Assembly: GCA_029880385.1 (NCBI GenBank)
Contig: JAOUOM010000023.1
Location: 1-10,050 of the forward strand
DNA: 10,050 bases
Source: Cyclobacteriaceae bacterium
GTDB taxonomy: Bacteria > Bacteroidota > Bacteroidia > Cytophagales > Cyclobacteriaceae
Direction: 5' to 3'
Shown here piece by piece: positions 6,665-10,050 of this stretch (within the stretch, counting starts at the first letter, position 1; every line of letters begins with the position of its first letter). Below the pieces are notes generated by a model, which ran no database searches, was not told the DNA's origin, and saw only the letters and a program-made list of their open reading frames with translations. Both the position numbers and the translations under genes were made by a program.

Positions 6665-8692
6665 ATGGTGTTATTTTACCAGATTGCATTGCAAGATATA
6701 AACGACGGGCTTTCTATCCCGGATTGCGTACATGAAATTATTGAGGGCGAATTGAAAACACTAATTGAACCATATTTCCAGCTGATTATATTGTCATTGG
6801 GATTTTTTGTAATTGCCATTTCTGCCAATCAGATTGCCAGGACATTCCAGAAAATCAGACTCCCGCTGATAACGGGATTAATATTTACCGGCATACTAGC
6901 CGGGCCGTATGTTCTGCAGCTAATTCCGGCTGAGGCTGGCCATGAGCTTTCGTATATAAGTGAAATGGCTCTTGCGTTTATCGCTTTTGCTGCCGGTTCG
7001 GAGTTGTACCTCAGGGAGTTGAGGAGCCGGTTCAAGAGTATCAAGTGGAATACCTTCGGGCAACTGATCGTCACATTTGTACTGGGCACGATCGGTGTAT
7101 ATTTTTTTGCTGACAGTATTCCCTATTTGGAAGGTAGGCCTGTTCCGGTTATCTGGTCTTTGTCTGCCATCACAGCTGCCGTATTTGTGGCACGATCACC
7201 GGCATCGGCTATTGCGGTGATCAATGAGCTGAAGGCCAAAGGCCCGTTTACACAGACTGTAATGGGAGTAACGGTGGTAAAGGATTTTCTCGTAATTGTC
7301 TTATTTTCCATTTGCATTTCGGTTAGTCAGTCGCTCATACATGGTACAAGTTTCGACATGGTTAGCCTGGCACTGTTGCTTGGCGAATTAGCCCTTTCTT
7401 TTGGTGTCGGTTTTTACCTATACGGTGGCATGTTGAAAATTGCCCTTTCCTTGAAAATCATTCGTTGGGCAAAGGCACTTCTGGTCTTGTTGATTGGGTA
7501 TTCGGCCTACCTGCTTTCGCATCACCTGAGGACCATATCGGAGGAGTATGTGCACCACGAGGTATTTCTTGAGCCTTTGTTGATGTGTATTTTGGCGAGT
7601 TTTCATGTTACCAATTTCTCGAAATACCGTCCGGAGTTTCTCAAAATCCTGCAGGACTCGGGTCTTCCGGTATACATCGCTTTTTTTACGCTTACAGGTG
7701 CCACACTCAATATTTCGGTGATGGGCCATGTGATTGGCGTGGCACTTATTTTGTTTTTTATCCGTCTGGTCACGATGATCATTGGTTCGTATGTTGGGGG
7801 GTATTTGGCCAAAGACCCGCCCAAACACCTGCATTATGGATGGATGCCCTATATAACCCAGGCAGGTGTGGCTTTAGGTCTGGCGACGGTGGTAGCCAAT
7901 GAATTTCCGGAATGGGGCTCACAGTTTTCGGCGATCATTATTGCGGTCATTATCCTGAATCAATTTTTGGGGCCTCCCCTATTTAAATGGGCTATCTATC
8001 AAATTGGCGAGGACCGTGTACGAGCCCCGGGCCAGGAGTTTGACGGGATACGCGATGCCATTATCGTGGGGTTTGAGCCTACATCTGTAGCCCTGGCGCG
8101 GCAGCTCAAAGAAAAAGGATGGGATGTCCAGCTGGCAACCTGCAAAGGTGTGGGGAGTTTTGAGGAGCCCCCCGATATTAAAATCCGGTACATTGAAGGA
8201 TTTACCAAGGCTGAATTTGATAAAATGAATGCAGACAAAACCGAAGCCTTTGTGTTGATGCTTTCAGACGAGGAAAACCTGGAGGTAGCCGAACTTGCCT
8301 ATCATACCTATGGTACCCGGGATGTCATTGTACGGCTCAATCACCGGTACAACTCGCAGAAATTCCTCAATTTTGAAGCAAAAATAATTGATCCGGCCAC
8401 GGCCATGGTGAGTTTGCTCGATCACTTTGTCAGATCCCCACAGGCCACTTCGCTTTTGCTTGGGATGGAAAAAGGGCAGGATTCGCGTGATATTGAACTG
8501 CTCAACGCTGACCTTCACGGTATTCCGTTACGGGATTTGCGGTTACCTGCCGATGTGATTATTCTCTCGATTATGCGGGGCGGTCAGACCATCATTTCGC
8601 ATGGCTATACGCGGCTTAGGTTACGGGATATCGTCACCGTGGTAGGGTCGAACGAAAGCCTGGATCAGGTGCAGTTTAAATTTGACAAATGA
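6665..8692 (+). CDS. CPA2 cation:proton antiporter with C-terminal RCK domain (KefB/KefC-like)
   Basis: This 675-residue inner-membrane protein has a Na/H-exchanger-type domain of about 12 hydrophobic segments over residues 38-445. Recognisable parts are LPLITGLIFTGILAGPYVL (67-84), the FAAGSELYLREL region (108-119), ARSPASAIAVINELKAKGP (176-194) and GVTVVKDFLVIVLFS (201-215), where Lys206-Asp207 sit where antiporters carry their ion-binding acidic residue. Residues 462-590 form a TrkA-N/RCK domain with a beta-alpha-beta start (DAIIVGFEPTSVALARQL). Residues 607-673 form an RCK-C domain (GIPLRDLRLPADVIILSIMRGG). Such proteins exchange K+ or Na+ for protons, with the RCK part sensing ligand. 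The nucleotide loop lacks the usual GxGxxG (here GFEPTS). The true start may lie downstream: the first 30 residues are not obviously conserved and the ATG is only three bases from the divergent DUF547 start. No Shine-Dalgarno sequence is visible. Confidence 0.87.
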   Translation: MVLFYQIALQDINDGLSIPDCVHEIIEGELKTLIEPYFQLIILSLGFFVIAISANQIARTFQKIRLPLITGLIFTGILAGPYVLQLIPAEAGHELSYISEMALAFIAFAAGSELYLRELRSRFKSIKWNTFGQLIVTFVLGTIGVYFFADSIPYLEGRPVPVIWSLSAITAAVFVARSPASAIAVINELKAKGPFTQTVMGVTVVKDFLVIVLFSICISVSQSLIHGTSFDMVSLALLLGELALSFGVGFYLYGGMLKIALSLKIIRWAKALLVLLIGYSAYLLSHHLRTISEEYVHHEVFLEPLLMCILASFHVTNFSKYRPEFLKILQDSGLPVYIAFFTLTGATLNISVMGHVIGVALILFFIRLVTMIIGSYVGGYLAKDPPKHLHYGWMPYITQAGVALGLATVVANEFPEWGSQFSAIIIAVIILNQFLGPPLFKWAIYQIGEDRVRAPGQEFDGIRDAIIVGFEPTSVALARQLKEKGWDVQLATCKGVGSFEEPPDIKIRYIEGFTKAEFDKMNADKTEAFVLMLSDEENLEVAELAYHTYGTRDVIVRLNHRYNSQKFLNFEAKIIDPATAMVSLLDHFVRSPQATSLLLGMEKGQDSRDIELLNADLHGIPLRDLRLPADVIILSIMRGGQTIISHGYTRLRLRDIVTVVGSNESLDQVQFKFDK

Positions 8693-8799
8693 CCTGCATT
8701 TCGGCTTATTTGAAACAAAATTTAAAAAAACGAGGGGTAATCATTAAAAATAATAGTCCTGAAAATTCAAAAGAAGGGTAAAATTCTATCTTTGCGGCT
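8693..8799 (+). other. Intergenic region between the antiporter gene and glyS
   Basis: This is 107 bases of AT-rich DNA holding the glyS -7 box near its right end. I looked for a terminator after the antiporter stop and found only a 5-bp arm pair around the stop codon (AAATG with CATTT) without a T-run, which is too weak to call. No tRNA or other RNA gene is seen. The antiporter transcript may read on into glyS. Confidence 0.55.
8787..8794 (+). promoter_or_regulatory. Bacteroidota -7 promoter box directly before glyS
   Basis: TATCTTTG matches TAnnTTTG fully and ends only five bases before the glyS ATG at 8800. With usual -7 geometry the transcript would begin at or within a few bases of the start codon, giving a leaderless or nearly leaderless mRNA. 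No clear TTTG -33 element is seen 19-21 bases upstream, where the region is A-rich. The match could be chance, but it is exact, lies in a 107-base intergenic gap and precedes an essential gene. Confidence 0.5.
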
Positions 8800-10050
8800 A
8801 TGGCAAAAATTGAAGAGGCAGCAACGCTTAAGAACATAGCTTCGCATTGCAAGGAGTATGGGTTTATTTTTCCCTCCAGTGAAATCTATGACGGGTTGGG
8901 GGCTACGTATGATTATGGCCCAAATGGTGTATTACTAAAAAATAACATCAAGGACTATTGGTGGAAATCGATGGTGCAGATGCACGAAAATATCGTCGGA
9001 ATCGATGCGGCTATTTTCATGCACCCGACTACCTGGAAAGCTTCCGGCCATGTGGATGCATTCAATGACCCATTGGTAGACAATAAAGATTCAAAAAAGC
9101 GGTACAGGGCCGATGTGCTCATCGAAGATCAAATGGCCAAAATACAGGCCAAAATAGATAAGGAAGTAGAGAAAGCAGCCAAACGTTTTGGTGAATCGTT
9201 TGATGAGCAACAATACCTGACAACCAATCCACGCGTGATGGGGTACCGTGATGAAATCACCTCCATCGAAGAGCGGATGAAGGCCTCCATTGGAAGTGGC
9301 GACCTGGATGCATTGAAGCAACTGATTGTGGACCTTGACATTGCCGATCCCGTATCCGGTTCCAAAAACTGGACGGATGTCCGTCAGTTCAATCTGATGT
9401 TTAGTACGGAATTGGGATCAGTCGCTGATGGTGCCAGCAAAATTTACCTGAGGCCGGAGACGGCACAGGGGATATTTGTGAATTTCCCCAACGTACAGAA
9501 AACCAGCCGGATGAAACCCCCGTTCGGGATTGCGCAGATAGGCAAAGCTTTCCGAAATGAGATCATTGCCCGTCAGTTTATATTCAGAATGCGCGAGTTT
9601 GAGCAAATGGAAATGCAATTTTTCATCAAACCGGGTGAGGAAATGAAGTGGTACGCCCATTGGAAAGAAAAGCGAATATCCTGGCATAAAGCCCTGGGAT
9701 TGGGCGAAGAACGCTACCGTTTTCATGACCACCTGAACCTGGCCCATTATGCCAATGCCGCTTGTGACATTGAATTTCAGTTTCCGATGGGCTTCAAAGA
9801 GCTGGAAGGGATTCATTCGCGTACCGATTTTGACCTGAGTTCCCACGAAAAACATTCGGGTAAAAAGTTACAATATTTTGATCCCCAGGACAATAGCTCG
9901 TATGTACCCTATGTGGTCGAGACATCCATTGGCCTGGATCGCATGTTTTTGGCTGTCATGTCGGCAGCCTATGACGAAGAAAAACTGGAAGACGGAAGCG
10001 AACGTGTGGTGCTGCGCATACCACCGGCACTGGCACCTGTGAAAGCTGCG
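8800..10050 (+). CDS. glyS: Glycyl-tRNA synthetase, alpha2 (eukaryote-like) type, 3' end outside window
   Basis: The frame is open from the ATG at 8800 to the window end: 417 residues with no stop. This is the single-chain homodimeric class II GlyRS, which charges tRNA-Gly with glycine using ATP. Evidence in order: FIFPSSEIYDGLGATYDYGPNG (22-43), KNNIKDYWW (47-55), HPTTWKASGHVDAFNDPLVD (75-94), a Lys/Glu-rich insertion (about 112-180), IYLRPETAQGIFVNF (215-229), class II motif 2 (AFRNEIIARQFIFRMREFEQMEMQFF, 250-275, with Arg252 and Glu254), HYANAACDIEFQFPMGFKELEGI (316-338) and motif 3 (ETSIGLDRMFLAV, 374-386, Arg381). The anticodon-binding domain begins at about LRIPPALAPVKAA (405-417), so roughly 75-100 residues are missing. 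The N-terminus MAKIEEAATLKNIASHCKEYGF is the normal family start. The gene is 107 bases after the antiporter stop, with its own -7 box. Confidence 0.96.
   Translation, partial: MAKIEEAATLKNIASHCKEYGFIFPSSEIYDGLGATYDYGPNGVLLKNNIKDYWWKSMVQMHENIVGIDAAIFMHPTTWKASGHVDAFNDPLVDNKDSKKRYRADVLIEDQMAKIQAKIDKEVEKAAKRFGESFDEQQYLTTNPRVMGYRDEITSIEERMKASIGSGDLDALKQLIVDLDIADPVSGSKNWTDVRQFNLMFSTELGSVADGASKIYLRPETAQGIFVNFPNVQKTSRMKPPFGIAQIGKAFRNEIIARQFIFRMREFEQMEMQFFIKPGEEMKWYAHWKEKRISWHKALGLGEERYRFHDHLNLAHYANAACDIEFQFPMGFKELEGIHSRTDFDLSSHEKHSGKKLQYFDPQDNSSYVPYVVETSIGLDRMFLAVMSAAYDEEKLEDGSERVVLRIPPALAPVKAA

Noticed and set aside
7418..7834. A 138-codon open frame on the minus strand inside the antiporter gene
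   Set aside because: It is antisense to conserved membrane segments, has low-complexity basic composition and no motif.
8680..8760. A terminator after the antiporter gene
   Set aside because: Only a 5-bp AT-rich stem without a following T-run can be drawn; the A-run at about 8724-8730 is not preceded by a stable hairpin.
9418..9855. A 145-codon open frame on the minus strand inside glyS
   Set aside because: It is fully covered by conserved glycyl-tRNA synthetase sequence on the other strand and shows no protein-family features.

Overview
The window looks like ordinary chromosomal DNA of a member of the Bacteroidota, probably a Cytophagales-type bacterium. The main reasons are the block bS21 - XerC/D-like recombinase - short HPF, the Bacteroidota-type eukaryote-like glycyl-tRNA synthetase, promoter boxes of the TAnnTTTG type, start codons without Shine-Dalgarno sequences, and lipoproteins and signal-peptide proteins typical of the phylum. 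The exact genus cannot be read from the sequence. Coding density is very high: no gene-free stretch exceeds about 120 bases.

Layout, left to right. (1) Positions 1-426, plus strand: the C-terminal end of a radical SAM protein whose start lies outside the window. (2) Positions 450-3056, minus strand: a two-gene unit made of a large lipoprotein with an internal hydrophobic segment (a conserved family of unknown function carrying CPHVYTFDGNEYIF) and, 9 bases downstream, a predicted outer-membrane beta-barrel protein. (3) Positions 3173-4655, minus strand: rpsU (bS21), a XerC/D-like tyrosine recombinase and hpf, closed by a strong intrinsic terminator at 3121-3152. A Bacteroidota -7 box stands before rpsU, and a weaker terminator-like hairpin lies between rpsU and the recombinase. 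(4) Positions 4710-6661, minus strand: a DUF547 lipoprotein followed by an acyl-CoA dehydrogenase. (5) Positions 6665-8692, plus strand: a KefB/KefC-like CPA2 antiporter with a C-terminal RCK module, starting only 3 bases from the divergent DUF547 gene. (6) From position 8800 to the end, plus strand: glyS, cut off by the window edge in its anticodon-binding domain. Its -7 box sits so close to the ATG that the mRNA may be leaderless.

Functionally, most of the window is housekeeping: translation (bS21, HPF, GlyRS), chromosome maintenance (XerC/D-like recombinase), fatty or branched-chain acyl-CoA oxidation, and cation homeostasis. The two-gene lipoprotein/outer-membrane unit and the DUF547 lipoprotein are the less understood parts, both in the cell envelope. 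I found no CRISPR array, insertion sequence, phage gene, toxin-antitoxin pair, tRNA or rRNA. I see no convincing evidence for a novel multi-gene system. The points most worth a second look are the regulatory architecture (possible leaderless glyS, the rpsU/xer hairpin, rpsU without a Shine-Dalgarno sequence), the unexplained lipoprotein family, and the unusual motifs of the antiporter.
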